Assembly: GCF_900187615.1 (NCBI RefSeq)
Contig: NZ_FYDO01000017.1
Location: forward strand, 88,894-152,893
Origin: Pseudomonas sp. Irchel s3f7
Lineage (GTDB): Bacteria; Pseudomonadota; Gammaproteobacteria; Pseudomonadales; Pseudomonadaceae
Direction: 5' to 3'
DNA length: 64,000 nt
A program made the translations under genes and the position numbers. Positions within the stretch are counted from its first letter, which is position 1. Each line of letters opens with the position of its first letter. Under the pieces are notes generated by a model. The model was not told the origin of the DNA. It made no database searches and worked only from the letters and a program-made list of their open reading frames with translations. Below are positions 18,512 through 26,752 of this stretch, piece after piece.

Positions 18512-19864
18512 TTAAACGAACAGCGACAACAACAGAATAAAGCCCAGGGCCACCACGGAGAGGATGGTTTCCATCGCAGTCCAGGTCTTGAAGGTTTCAG
18601 CCACGGTCATGTTGAAGTACTGCTTGACCAGCCAGAAACCGGCGTCATTCACGTGCGACAGGATCAACGAACCGGCACCGGTGGCCAGCACCAGTAGCTC
18701 ACGGTTCACACCCGGAATCATCCCCACCACCGGCACCACGATGCCGGCACCCGTGATAGTCGCCACGGTCGCCGAACCGGTGGCGATACGGATCACCGCC
18801 GCCACCAGCCAGGCCAGCAGGATCGGCGAGATCTGTGCGTTCACTGCCATGTGGCCGATCACGTCGCCCACACCGCTGGTCACCAGCATCTGTTTGAAGC
18901 CACCACCGGCACCGATGATCAGGATGATCGCGGCGGTCGGCGCGAGGCTCGCATCCAGCCATTTCATCATTTGGCTGGAACCGATGCCCTGCTTGTAGCC
19001 GAAGGTATACAGCGACAGCAGCAATGCCAGCAGCAACGCCGAAATCGGGTGACCGATCAGGTCCATAAAGGCGCGGAAAATGTTGCCGTCCGGCAGCACC
19101 ACGTCGGCAAAGGTTTTTAGCAGCATCAGGAACACCGGCAGCAGCACGGTCACCAGGGTGATGCCGAAGCTCGGCAGCTCAGCCGAATCGGTTTCGCGCG
19201 CCAGTTGATCCACCAGTTCCTGGTTCGGGTGACCGGGAATGTGCTTGGCGATGAACGTACCGAAGATCGGGCCGGCAATGATGGCGGTTGGCAGCGCTAC
19301 GATCAGGCCGTACAGAATGGTTTTACCGATGTCGGCACCGAACACGCCGATGGCCAGCAGCGGCCCCGGGTGCGGCGGCACCAGGCCATGTACGGCGGAC
19401 AGACCGGCCAGCAGCGGGATACCGATCTTGATGATCGACACGCCGGTACGGCGGGCCACGATGAACACCAAAGGAATCAGCAACACGAAGCCGATTTCGA
19501 AGAACAGCGGAATGCCGACCAGGAACGCGGCGAACATCATTGCCCACTGCACCTTGTCCTTGCCGAAGGCGCGGATCAACGTCTGTGCAATCTGATCCGC
19601 ACCACCTGATTCGGCCATCATTTTGCCGAGCATCGTACCCAGCGCCAGGATGATGCCGACGAAACCAAGCACGCCACCGAAGCCGTCCTGGAACGCCTTG
19701 ATGATGGTGCCGATCGGCATGCCGGAGGTCAGGCCGAGGAAGGCAGCGGCGATGATCAGTGCGAGGAACGGGTGCAACTTGAACTTGGTGATCAGGACGA
19801 TAAGCCCGATCACCGTGACCACTGCATCGAGCAGCAGGAACGTCTCGTGGGACATGCCAAACAT
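18512..19864 (-). CDS. gntP: Gluconate permease (GntP family)
   Basis: 450 residues with 12 or more hydrophobic segments, including PFLALIIAAAFLGLTSGM, MLGKMMAESGGADQIAQTL and VPPHPGPLLAIG, which are typical of gluconate:H+ symporters. The start at 19864 has GGAG nine bases upstream; an in-frame ATG three codons later is possible. The leader holds an A-rich Hfq/Crc-type motif at the ribosome binding site and a GntR-type palindrome 57 bp upstream of the start. It lies downstream of gntK. Confidence 0.94.
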   Translation of the reverse strand: MFGMSHETFLLLDAVVTVIGLIVLITKFKLHPFLALIIAAAFLGLTSGMPIGTIIKAFQDGFGGVLGFVGIILALGTMLGKMMAESGGADQIAQTLIRAFGKDKVQWAMMFAAFLVGIPLFFEIGFVLLIPLVFIVARRTGVSIIKIGIPLLAGLSAVHGLVPPHPGPLLAIGVFGADIGKTILYGLIVALPTAIIAGPIFGTFIAKHIPGHPNQELVDQLARETDSAELPSFGITLVTVLLPVFLMLLKTFADVVLPDGNIFRAFMDLIGHPISALLLALLLSLYTFGYKQGIGSSQMMKWLDASLAPTAAIILIIGAGGGFKQMLVTSGVGDVIGHMAVNAQISPILLAWLVAAVIRIATGSATVATITGAGIVVPVVGMIPGVNRELLVLATGAGSLILSHVNDAGFWLVKQYFNMTVAETFKTWTAMETILSVVALGFILLLSLFV

Positions 19865-19880
19865 TGGGGGTGTCTCCTGG

Positions 19881-19894
19881 TTGTTGTTGTTATT
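19881..19894 (-). promoter_or_regulatory. Hfq/Crc-type A-rich leader motif of gntP
   Basis: On the coding strand this reads AATAACAACAACAA, four AAN repeats directly before the Shine-Dalgarno. This is the pattern bound by Hfq with Crc in Pseudomonas catabolite repression. Confidence 0.72.
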
Positions 19895-19920
19895 AAAGCG
19901 GGTTAATCAGAAGTGGTGAG

Positions 19921-19932
19921 GACAGCGCTGTC
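19921..19932. promoter_or_regulatory. Probable GntR operator at gntP
   Basis: GACAGCGCTGTC is a perfect 12-bp palindrome in the 81-bp space between gntK and gntP. The half GACAGCGCT recurs upstream of gntK and gntR. It suggests gntP has its own regulated promoter. Confidence 0.72.
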
Positions 19933-19945
19933 TTTGCAAGCACAG

Positions 19946-20479
19946 TCATACCGCCTGTTTCAGGCCGTTCGCCTGCCACCACGCATGAGCCTGCGCCGCC
20001 AGTTGCCCGACACTGTTGGTCGAAGCATCCAGCGCCAGGGTCAACGGCTCGCCCACAGGCGATTCGAGGGTGGCGAACTGGCTGTCGATCAGGGTCGACG
20101 GCATGAAATGACCCGGCCGATGGGAGACGCGGTCGGCAGCGACTTCAGGGGTCAACTCAAGAAACACGAAACCCAGGCCCGGCAAGGCACTGCGCAGACG
20201 TTCGCGATAAATGTGTTTGAGGGCCGAACAGGTCAACACCGGGCGCTCGCCCCTGGCATCGATACGACGCAGTTCATCGCACAGGCTGTCGAGCCAGCCG
20301 GCACGGTCTTCGTCGTTCAGGGGGGTACCCGCGCTCATCTTTTCAATGTTGGCGGCAGGGTGAAAGGAGTCGCCTTCAATGGCAGTGGCGCCGCTCAGAT
20401 GGCACAGGGCCTCGCTGACGCACGTCTTGCCGCAACCGGCAACGCCCATGATGACCAGGGCGGTGATGGGATGATTCAT
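19946..20479 (-). CDS. gntK: Gluconokinase
   Basis: 177 residues. It has an early Walker A loop GVAGCGKT (12-19) and the GDSFHPAANIEKMSAGTPLNDEDRAGWL signature of GntK-type gluconokinases, with CSALKHIYRERLR further on. It phosphorylates gluconate to 6-phosphogluconate, the substrate of Edd. Shine-Dalgarno GAGGTG precedes the start. It is transcribed divergently from gntR and toward gntP. Confidence 0.95.
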   Translation of the reverse strand: MNHPITALVIMGVAGCGKTCVSEALCHLSGATAIEGDSFHPAANIEKMSAGTPLNDEDRAGWLDSLCDELRRIDARGERPVLTCSALKHIYRERLRSALPGLGFVFLELTPEVAADRVSHRPGHFMPSTLIDSQFATLESPVGEPLTLALDASTNSVGQLAAQAHAWWQANGLKQAV

Positions 20480-20497
20480 GTAACACCTCAGCGCGCA

Positions 20498-20510
20498 GAC
20501 AGCGCTACCT
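20498..20510. promoter_or_regulatory. Probable GntR operator upstream of gntK
   Basis: GACAGCGCTACCT lies 19 bp upstream of the gntK start. It is the same GACAGCGCT core as in the gntP palindrome and the gntR site. Confidence 0.68.
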
Positions 20511-20648
20511 TTGCCGGTTATGACACTCGATCAAAAGCAGAAGTTGCCGACGCCTTTCTTGTCATTTTGTGGGTTGCAGCTGGTTAAGTCCCGACGCCAA
20601 AAAGCGAGGATCAGGCGAACCCTCGCTCACGCATTGCAGCTGCATCGA

Positions 20649-20665
20649 GACAGCGCTACCTTAGT
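20649..20665. promoter_or_regulatory. Probable GntR operator upstream of gntR (autoregulatory)
   Basis: GACAGCGCTACCTTAGT ends 29 bp before the gntR start. Its complement ACTAAGGTAGCGCT fits AC-N-AAG-N-TAGCGCT, the motif I recall from memory for P. aeruginosa GntR. Confidence 0.72.
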
Positions 20666-20693
20666 GCCTTGAATTTTGTTTGGCAAGCCGTCG

Positions 20694-21725
20694 ATGACCC
20701 CAACTAAAAACGATAAAAATACCCGCACCACTGGCCGCCCTACCCTGAACGAAGTGGCGCGACTGGCTGGCGTCAGCCCGATCACCGCTTCCCGCGCCCT
20801 GCGCGGGGTCAGCACGGTGGCCACCGAACTGGTGGAAAAAGTCCAGAAGGCCGCGCTGGAACTCAATTACGTGGTCAATCCTGCCGCCCGCGCCCTGGCC
20901 TCGGCCCAGAGCCATTCGGTGGTGGTATTGGTGCCGTCGTTGTCCAACCTGTTGTTCATCGACACCCTGGAAGCCATTCATCAGGTTTTGCGCCCCAAGG
21001 GCTTCGAAGTGCTGATCGGCAACTTCCATTACTCGCGCGATGAAGAAGAAAACCTGCTGCGCAATTACATGGCGTATCAGCCGCGCGGCCTGTTGCTGAC
21101 CGGTTTCGACCGCACCGAAAGTTCGCGTCGGATGATCGAAGCCAGCAACATTCCGTGTGTGTACATGATGGAACTGGACAGCGCCGCCGGGCTCAATTGC
21201 GTCGGTTTCTCGCAGTTGGCGGCCGGTGAAACGGCGGCCGAGCATTTACTGTCACGCGGGCGCAAGCGCCTGGCTTACATCGGCGCGCAGCTGGATCAAC
21301 GCACGTTGCTGCGCGGCGAAGGTTTCCGCAAAGCGCTGAAAAAGGCCGGCCTGTATGACCCGGATCTGGAAGTGCTGACGCCCCGCGCCTCCTCCGTCGG
21401 CCTCGGCGGCGAGCTGTTCCTGCAACTGCTGGCCAGTCAGCCGGATGTCGATGCGATCTTTTTCGGCAACGACGACCTGGCCCAGGGAGCTTTGCTCGAA
21501 GCCATGCGCTGCGGGATCAAGATTCCGGAACAGGTGGCGATTCTGGGTTTCAACGATTTGCCGATGTCAGAACACATGGTTCCGCGCCTCAGCAGCATCA
21601 ACACCCCCCGCGAAGCCATTGGTCGTCGAGCGGCGGAGCAGATGCTGACGCTGATGGCCGGCAACACCGTGGCCAAACCGGTGCAGGACATGGGGTTTGA
21701 GTTGATGGTGCGCGAGAGCACATAG
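20694..21725 (+). CDS. gntR: LacI-family gluconate repressor GntR
   Basis: 343 residues from the ATG at 20694; an upstream TTG at 20676 would add six residues and is less likely. The N-terminal HTH is typical of LacI members (RPTLNEVARLAGVSPITASRALRGV), followed by the two-lobed periplasmic-binding-like effector domain. It is divergent from gntK, with repeats of one operator in between and before gntP. The expected inducers are gluconate and 6-phosphogluconate. Confidence 0.93.
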   Translation: MTPTKNDKNTRTTGRPTLNEVARLAGVSPITASRALRGVSTVATELVEKVQKAALELNYVVNPAARALASAQSHSVVVLVPSLSNLLFIDTLEAIHQVLRPKGFEVLIGNFHYSRDEEENLLRNYMAYQPRGLLLTGFDRTESSRRMIEASNIPCVYMMELDSAAGLNCVGFSQLAAGETAAEHLLSRGRKRLAYIGAQLDQRTLLRGEGFRKALKKAGLYDPDLEVLTPRASSVGLGGELFLQLLASQPDVDAIFFGNDDLAQGALLEAMRCGIKIPEQVAILGFNDLPMSEHMVPRLSSINTPREAIGRRAAEQMLTLMAGNTVAKPVQDMGFELMVREST

Positions 21726-21781
21726 TTTCCCCGTCGCAGCTCCTACACTTGCATATACGCCATTCTCGATGGAGTAGCCCA

Positions 21782-22417
21782 ATGGAACATGCACTGAAGA
21801 TTCTCGGCAAAGCCTCGTCCATCAACGTCCGAAAAGTGCTGTGGACCTGTGAGGAACTGGGTATTGCCTACGAACGCGAGGACTGGGGCAGTGGTTTTGC
21901 ATCCACCCACAGCCCCGAGTTCCTGCGCTTCAATCCCAACGCACAGGTGCCGGTGATCATCGATGAGGCTGGCGTGTTGTGGGAATCCAATACCATCTGC
22001 CGCTATCTGGCCGGCAAATACCAACACCAGCATGAGCTGCTGCCTGGCGAACCGGCGGCACGCGCCCGGGTTGAACAGTGGATGGACTGGCAAGCCATCG
22101 AGCTCAATGCGTCATGGAGTTACGCGTTCATGGCATTGGTGCGCAAGGATCCGGAATTCCAGGACGCGCATCGTACCGACGTCAGCGTGCGTGGCTGGAA
22201 CCAGAAGATGGGAATCCTTGAACATCAACTCGCAACCACCAAGGCCTACGTGGCCGGTCCACGATTCACCCTGGCGGATATTGTCATCGGTTTGTCGGTC
22301 AATCGCTGGCTGATGACGCCGATTGACCGCCCTGATTACCCGGCAGTCGATGAGTATTTCCAACGCCTGGCGCAGCGCCCCGGATTCCTCAAATACGGCT
22401 GCAACGGCTTGCCGTGA
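21782..22417 (+). CDS. Glutathione S-transferase family protein
   Basis: 211 residues. The N-terminal thioredoxin-like domain has SSINVRKVLWTCEELGIAYER and the ESNTICRYLAGKY segment that binds glutathione. The C-terminal helical domain ends with FTLADIVIGLSVNRW. The likely catalytic residue is Ser13 or Ser14 of KASSINV, as in beta/theta-like classes. Natural substrate unknown. I chose the ATG at 21782, which gives the usual GST N terminus. Confidence 0.9.
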   Translation: MEHALKILGKASSINVRKVLWTCEELGIAYEREDWGSGFASTHSPEFLRFNPNAQVPVIIDEAGVLWESNTICRYLAGKYQHQHELLPGEPAARARVEQWMDWQAIELNASWSYAFMALVRKDPEFQDAHRTDVSVRGWNQKMGILEHQLATTKAYVAGPRFTLADIVIGLSVNRWLMTPIDRPDYPAVDEYFQRLAQRPGFLKYGCNGLP

Positions 22418-22431
22418 ACGGAAACGAACCC

Positions 22432-22527
22432 CCTGTGGCGAGGGAGCTTGCTCCCGCTGGGCAGCGAAGCGGCCCCCAAAAAGGAACTGCTGCGCAGTTC
22501 AACGGGAGCAAGCTCCCTCGCCACAGG
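22432..22527. repeat. REP doublet with structured middle, GTGGCGAGGGAGCTTGCTCCCG family
   Basis: The inverted arms CTGTGGCGAGGGAGCTTGCT and AGCAAGCTCCCTCGCCACAG enclose a ~45-nt interior that also has self-complementary stretches (AACTGCTGCGCAGTT). It is close to identical along its whole length to the element at 48771-48864. It sits between convergent genes. Confidence 0.88.
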
Positions 22528-22540
22528 TTCAGCGTTGCGG

Positions 22541-23860
22541 CTAGTTCAGCTGCAACGTCGAGTTGAACTGGCTGATCGCATCCACCACATGGCGCGAGCC
22601 CTGCTGGATTTCCAGAATCACCTCCCCCGCCTCGTTCGCCAACTCCACACCGAGCCCGGTTCGACTCAAACTTGACTGCATGCTCGACACCGCACTCAAC
22701 GACAAATCGTGGTTCTTGCGCACCACCTCGACAATTTCCAGCGTCGCCTGGCTGGTGCGCGCCGCAAGACTGCGCACTTCATCGGCCACCACCGCAAACC
22801 CTCGTCCGTGCTCCCCGGCGCGAGCCGCTTCGATGGCTGCGTTGAGTGCCAGCAAGTTGGTCTGATCGGCAATGCCGCGGATCGTCTGCACAATGGTGCC
22901 GATGATGTCGGACTGCTTGCTGACAGCGTCGATGCTCACTGCCGCTTCGTTCAAGTCCTTGGAAATGTCCTGGATGATCTGCACCGTTTGCTGCACCACC
23001 TCGGACCCTTTGCGCGCACAAACATCGTTTTGCACGGAGGTGCTGTGGGCCGATTCAGCGGCGGTTTGCAGGGTCGTCATCTGGTGAGTGATGTCGCTGG
23101 CAAACTTGACGACTTTGTACAGGCGGCCCTTCGCGTCGAACAACGGGTTGTAGGAGGCTTCGAGAAAGATCGTCTGACCTTGCTTGTTTTTGCGCTCGAA
23201 ACGATGGGAGTGATATTCGCCGCGATTGAGCGAAGCCCAAAAATTCTTGTAACCCTGGGACTCGGCTTCAGCACGATGACAAAACAGACTGTGGTGTTGC
23301 CCCACCACTTCGTTGAGCGTGTACTGCATGGTTTTCAGGAAGTTTTCATTGGCGGTGATCACGCGGCCCTCAGGGGTGAACTCAATCACCGCCATCGAGC
23401 GTCCGATCGCTGCAAGCATGCTTTGGTTTTCATGTTCCTTGTTGACCCTGGCAGTGACCTCGGTCGCGACTTTGATCACGCTCCTGACCTGGCGATCGGG
23501 GCCCATCACCGGCATGTAACTGGCTTCGAGCCAGATTTCCCTGCCGGCCTTGTCCAACCGCAAAAACGTGCCGCTCAGCGGCTCGCCACGCGCCAGATCA
23601 CGCCACAACTTGGTGTAGGCGTCGCTGCGGTAATACTGTTCTTCACAAAAAATGCGGTGATGCTTGCCGCGCACTTCATCGGCGCTGTAACCCATGGCGC
23701 TGCAGAAATTCTCATTGGCCTCGATCACGAAGCCATCCGGGGTGAATTCAATCATCGCCATCGAACGACTGACCGCCGCCAACTTGGCATTGGCCTCGGT
23801 CAGTGCACAACTGAATCGTTCGATTTCCAGCAGGTCAGCCTTGTGATGTAGGTTGAACAT
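22541..23860 (-). CDS. Soluble chemotaxis transducer with two PAS domains (BdlA-like)
   Basis: 439 residues with no membrane segment. PAS1 spans ~20-130 and PAS2 ~145-255; the two are similar to each other (VIEFTPEGRVITANENFL versus MIEFTPDGFVIEANENFC). The C-terminal MCP signalling domain has the conserved tip around TNLLALNAAIEAARAGEHGRGFAVVADEVRSLA but is shorter than in classical receptors. This layout matches P. aeruginosa BdlA, which links c-di-GMP and redox state to biofilm dispersion, and also Aer-like energy sensors. Shine-Dalgarno AAGGTGAT precedes the start. Confidence 0.88.
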   Translation of the reverse strand: MFNLHHKADLLEIERFSCALTEANAKLAAVSRSMAMIEFTPDGFVIEANENFCSAMGYSADEVRGKHHRIFCEEQYYRSDAYTKLWRDLARGEPLSGTFLRLDKAGREIWLEASYMPVMGPDRQVRSVIKVATEVTARVNKEHENQSMLAAIGRSMAVIEFTPEGRVITANENFLKTMQYTLNEVVGQHHSLFCHRAEAESQGYKNFWASLNRGEYHSHRFERKNKQGQTIFLEASYNPLFDAKGRLYKVVKFASDITHQMTTLQTAAESAHSTSVQNDVCARKGSEVVQQTVQIIQDISKDLNEAAVSIDAVSKQSDIIGTIVQTIRGIADQTNLLALNAAIEAARAGEHGRGFAVVADEVRSLAARTSQATLEIVEVVRKNHDLSLSAVSSMQSSLSRTGLGVELANEAGEVILEIQQGSRHVVDAISQFNSTLQLN

Positions 23861-24405
23861 AGTCGTATCACCTTCGGCGCGTTCTTTTGATTAATGAAAG
23901 TTGCTGGTCTTTCACATCCACCACTACGTTCCACGGAACAGGCACACGCGTTCCTCCAATAAGAAGGAATTGTCAGGTGATAAATGATGATCAATCGGAG
24001 GGTCCCTATACCGGCACTCTCATCAAGACATCCTTCTCTTGATAGCCCGCACGCGGGCCAGCCCTAACAGACTCGTCAAGTAACTCCATTTAACGCAAGG
24101 CTCCTTTGGTCAAGTGTGGGTGCCTTGAATTGCGCACTCTGACCGCCAATATCGACCTGTCCAGCATGGTCGATATCGTTAGTTACACGTCAGCATAGCC
24201 AGCAGCGCCCCTCTTGCAAGGCCACTAATCGGCCATCATGGGGACAAAATCGGTTCAGCGTCCGCAGGGCCGTGAGAAAAATGTATTTCGGTACCGACGA
24301 ACGGTAAAAAAAGACCCTCAATTCAGCGGTTTACAAGGGAAGTCCTGCAGATTGTTTTCAGCGAATCGCTCCCACATTGCATGGGAGCGATCAGTCAACG
24401 CGGGC
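23861..24405. other. 545-bp gene-poor interval upstream of the BdlA-like gene
   Basis: I found no convincing protein-coding frame here. It carries the promoter region of the BdlA-like gene and one clear inverted repeat, ATATCGACC (24149-24157) / GGTCGATAT (24168-24176), with a 10-nt loop and no T-run. A further hairpin with the arms ATCGCTCCCA / TGGGAGCGAT (24365-24391) follows the small lysine-rich gene on the minus strand; it resembles a single REP unit. The function of both is unknown. Confidence 0.5.
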
Positions 24406-24516
24406 TCAGTGACCGAACACGTCAACCTTCTTGGCTTTTTTATCAGCACGTTTTTCGATGGCGGTTTTCGCCGGTTTCTTTTTCGCCGCTTTCTTTGAAT
24501 CCATACCTTTGGACAT
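24406..24516 (-). CDS. Lysine-rich 36-residue small protein
   Basis: The minus strand from the ATG at 24516 encodes 36 residues ending in DVFGH. Fourteen or so are Lys or Arg (KKAAKKKPAKTAIEKR, KKAKK), so the peptide is strongly basic and probably disordered. A GGAG Shine-Dalgarno lies upstream. It is too short for routine ORF calling, but the start, ribosome site and the downstream hairpin are consistent with a real gene. Basic peptides of this type may bind nucleic acid; that is inference. It is divergent from the GNAT gene at 24618. Confidence 0.68.
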   Translation of the reverse strand: MSKGMDSKKAAKKKPAKTAIEKRADKKAKKVDVFGH

Positions 24517-24617
24517 GACACGTACTCCACACACTGGGATGTGAGATCAGGTATACACCTATCCCCTCGCGCATGTTCTTTTATAATCGCCCGTTTTGCG
24601 CACCGACAGTCGAAGAC

Positions 24618-25028
24618 ATGCCCAGCACTCAATACAGCCGACTCGACGAGCCGTTATGGCCGTTGATGAACAAGTTCTATCGCGCCCACCAGTCGTCAAT
24701 GAAAGCCGTCCGTGACGCTCAGTTATGGGTGGCCCGGCGTGACGAAATCGTTGCCGTGCTGTGTCTGCGCCCGGTGTCCGGCGGGCATTGGCTGACGGGG
24801 CTGTTTGTCGATCCGGGCTGTCGCGAGCAAGGGATTGCGGCGGGACTGATCGAGGCGGCGGTGAAGGATTGCGAACTCCCGGTGTGGTTGTTCTGTCATC
24901 CGGATCTGCGGGGGTTTTATGAGCGTCGCGGCTTTACGTTCGATCCGCAGATGCCTTACGCGATGGTTGAGCGTTTGACGCGCTATGCGCGCAGCAAGCC
25001 GATGATTGCGATGGGATTGACCCCATAA
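24618..25028 (+). CDS. GNAT-family N-acetyltransferase
   Basis: 136 residues. Motif A reads LFVDPGCREQGIAAGLI and motif B HPDLRGFYERRGFTF. I chose the ATG at 24618 rather than the one at 24573, because a TATAAT -10 element (24582-24587) lies between them and would put the transcript start too late for the earlier codon. Substrate unknown. Confidence 0.85.
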   Translation: MPSTQYSRLDEPLWPLMNKFYRAHQSSMKAVRDAQLWVARRDEIVAVLCLRPVSGGHWLTGLFVDPGCREQGIAAGLIEAAVKDCELPVWLFCHPDLRGFYERRGFTFDPQMPYAMVERLTRYARSKPMIAMGLTP

Positions 25029-25033
25029 ACAAT

Positions 25034-25061
25034 TGTGGGAGCGAACATGCTCGCTCCCACA
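25034..25061. repeat. Single REP-like palindrome, TGTGGGAGCGA family
   Basis: TGTGGGAGCGAACATGCTCG then CTCCCACA forms one long hairpin between the GNAT gene and the convergent def gene. It may serve as a terminator, although the T-run is weak. Confidence 0.75.
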
Positions 25062-25076
25062 GGGTTTGGGGTGGTT

Positions 25077-25616
25077 TTATTCGTCCGCGTTGGGATCAAG
25101 ATCCGGGAACATCACCTCGGTAAACCCGAACTTGCTGAAGTCCGTAATCCGCGAAGGGTACAGGCGGCCTATCAAGTGATCGCACTCATGCTGCACCACC
25201 CGCGCGTGGAACCCCGAGGCAATGCGCACGATGGGTTCGCCCTTGGGGTCGACACCTTCGTAGCGAATATGCTGGTAGCGCTGTACCTCGCCGCGCAGGC
25301 CGGGCACTGACAAACAACCTTCAAAGCCCTCCTCAAGCGTCGGGCTCAGCGGCGTGATCAACGGGTTGATCAGAATCGTCTGCGGCACCGCTTCGGCGTC
25401 CGGATAGCGCTCGCTGTGCTCGAACCCGAAAATCACCAATTGCAGGTCGACGCCAATCTGCGGTGCGGCGAGGCCGACTCCGCCGACACTTTCCATGGTC
25501 TGGAACATGTCGTCGATGAGTTGCCACAGCTCGGGGCTGTCGAACATCTCGGCGGGTACGGGCGGAGCAATGCGCAGCAGGCGCTCGTCGCCCATTTTCA
25601 GAATGTCACGAATCAT
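25077..25616 (-). CDS. def: Peptide deformylase
   Basis: 179 residues with all three deformylase motifs: GVGLAAPQIG (46-55), EGCLS with metal ligand Cys101, and QHECDH with His143, Glu144 and His147. It removes the formyl group from nascent N-terminal methionine. This copy is not next to fmt, the usual partner of the main deformylase, so it is probably a second, accessory deformylase. Its start overlaps the stop of the upstream YihY gene by 4 nt (ATGA). Confidence 0.95.
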   Translation of the reverse strand: MIRDILKMGDERLLRIAPPVPAEMFDSPELWQLIDDMFQTMESVGGVGLAAPQIGVDLQLVIFGFEHSERYPDAEAVPQTILINPLITPLSPTLEEGFEGCLSVPGLRGEVQRYQHIRYEGVDPKGEPIVRIASGFHARVVQHECDHLIGRLYPSRITDFSKFGFTEVMFPDLDPNADE

Positions 25617-26575
25617 GTTTGGGCTTCGTCAGTGGTCGGCTTGAGCGAGTGATCCCGGCCCAGCCCCGACACGTGGTGCTTTTCCTCATGGCCCGGACCG
25701 TGTTCGCCGGGGACCTTTTCGCCGGGGTCCTTGCCCTCTCGCGACATGTGCTCGATCACTGCATTCATTTCCGCGCCGAGCAACAGCACCGCGGCGGAAA
25801 TGTAGAAGTACAGCAACAGCACGATGATCGCGCCGATACTGCCATACATGGCGTTGTAGTTGGCGAACTCCTTGACGTAGAAGCCGAAGCCCAGCGACGC
25901 GATGATCCATACCACCACGGCCAGTACAGAGCCGGGCGTGATGAAGCGAAACTCCTGTTTGACGTCAGGCATGACGTAGTAGATCAACGCCACTGCGACC
26001 ATCAACAGGATCACGATCACCGGCCAGCGTGCGATGGTCCAGAGTGTGACGATGAAATATTCGAGGCCGACTTGCGATGCGATCCAGCTCATCACTTGAG
26101 GACCGAGCACCATCAGCGCGGCGGCGATCAGCAACATACCGGCGATGCCGACCGTGTAGATGATCGACAGCGGAAAACGCTTCCACGCAGGACGACCTTC
26201 CACCACGTCGTAGGCAGCGTTCATCGCGCTCATCATCAAGCGCACACCGGCTGAAGCGGTCCACAAGGCAATCACAATACCCACCGACAGCAAACCACCC
26301 TTGGACTGCTGAAGCTGGTCAATGACCGGGTTGACCTGTTCCAGGGCCTGGGGCGGCAGCACGAGTTCCGATTGCAGGCGCAGCCACGAAAAAAAATCAG
26401 GCAGGTGCAAAAAACCGATCAAGGCAATCAGAAACAGAATGAACGGAAACAGCGAAAACAGCATTTGATAGGCAAGCGCCGAGGCATAGGTCGACATCTC
26501 GTCGTCGACGAACTCGGTGACCGTGCGCACCATCACACGGTGCAGGGGCAAGCCTCTCATGTCCGGGAAAATCAT
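25613..26575 (-). CDS. YihY/BrkB-family inner-membrane protein
   Basis: 320 residues from the ATG at 26575, which has GGAG six bases upstream. In-frame TTG and ATG codons at 26596 and 26587 are alternatives. Six hydrophobic segments lie at about 35-57, 95-115, 139-161, 181-201, 215-235 and 245-270, followed by a charged C-terminal tail (GEKVPGEHGPGHEEKHH). The family was once called ribonuclease BN, but that was a misassignment and the true function is unknown. It is co-translated with def. Confidence 0.88.
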   Translation of the reverse strand: MIFPDMRGLPLHRVMVRTVTEFVDDEMSTYASALAYQMLFSLFPFILFLIALIGFLHLPDFFSWLRLQSELVLPPQALEQVNPVIDQLQQSKGGLLSVGIVIALWTASAGVRLMMSAMNAAYDVVEGRPAWKRFPLSIIYTVGIAGMLLIAAALMVLGPQVMSWIASQVGLEYFIVTLWTIARWPVIVILLMVAVALIYYVMPDVKQEFRFITPGSVLAVVVWIIASLGFGFYVKEFANYNAMYGSIGAIIVLLLYFYISAAVLLLGAEMNAVIEHMSREGKDPGEKVPGEHGPGHEEKHHVSGLGRDHSLKPTTDEAQT

Positions 26576-26705
26576 TAGCGTCTCCATCCGCCGCAAACAG
26601 ATTCGGGTTCAAGTTGTGGCGACTCAGGGGCCGTTTTCTTCCATCAAAGTAGCGCACTTCGCGACTTTGAAACAATTTCAGTGATCAAGTTCAGGCTGAC
26701 ACAAA

Positions 26706-26729
26706 AACGGCCATCTGAAGATGGCCGTT
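26706..26729 (-). terminator. Terminator of the CsbD-type gene
   Basis: AACGGCCATCT / AGATGGCCGTT forms an 11-bp stem with a T-run on the minus strand (As at 26703-26707), placed 24 bp after the stop. Confidence 0.88.
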
Positions 26730-26752
26730 CCTTACCGTCATCCAAGGCCGAA

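Noticed and set aside
24573..24617. Earlier ATG for the GNAT gene at 24618
   Set aside because: A TATAAT promoter element lies just after that codon, so the transcript would begin downstream of it.
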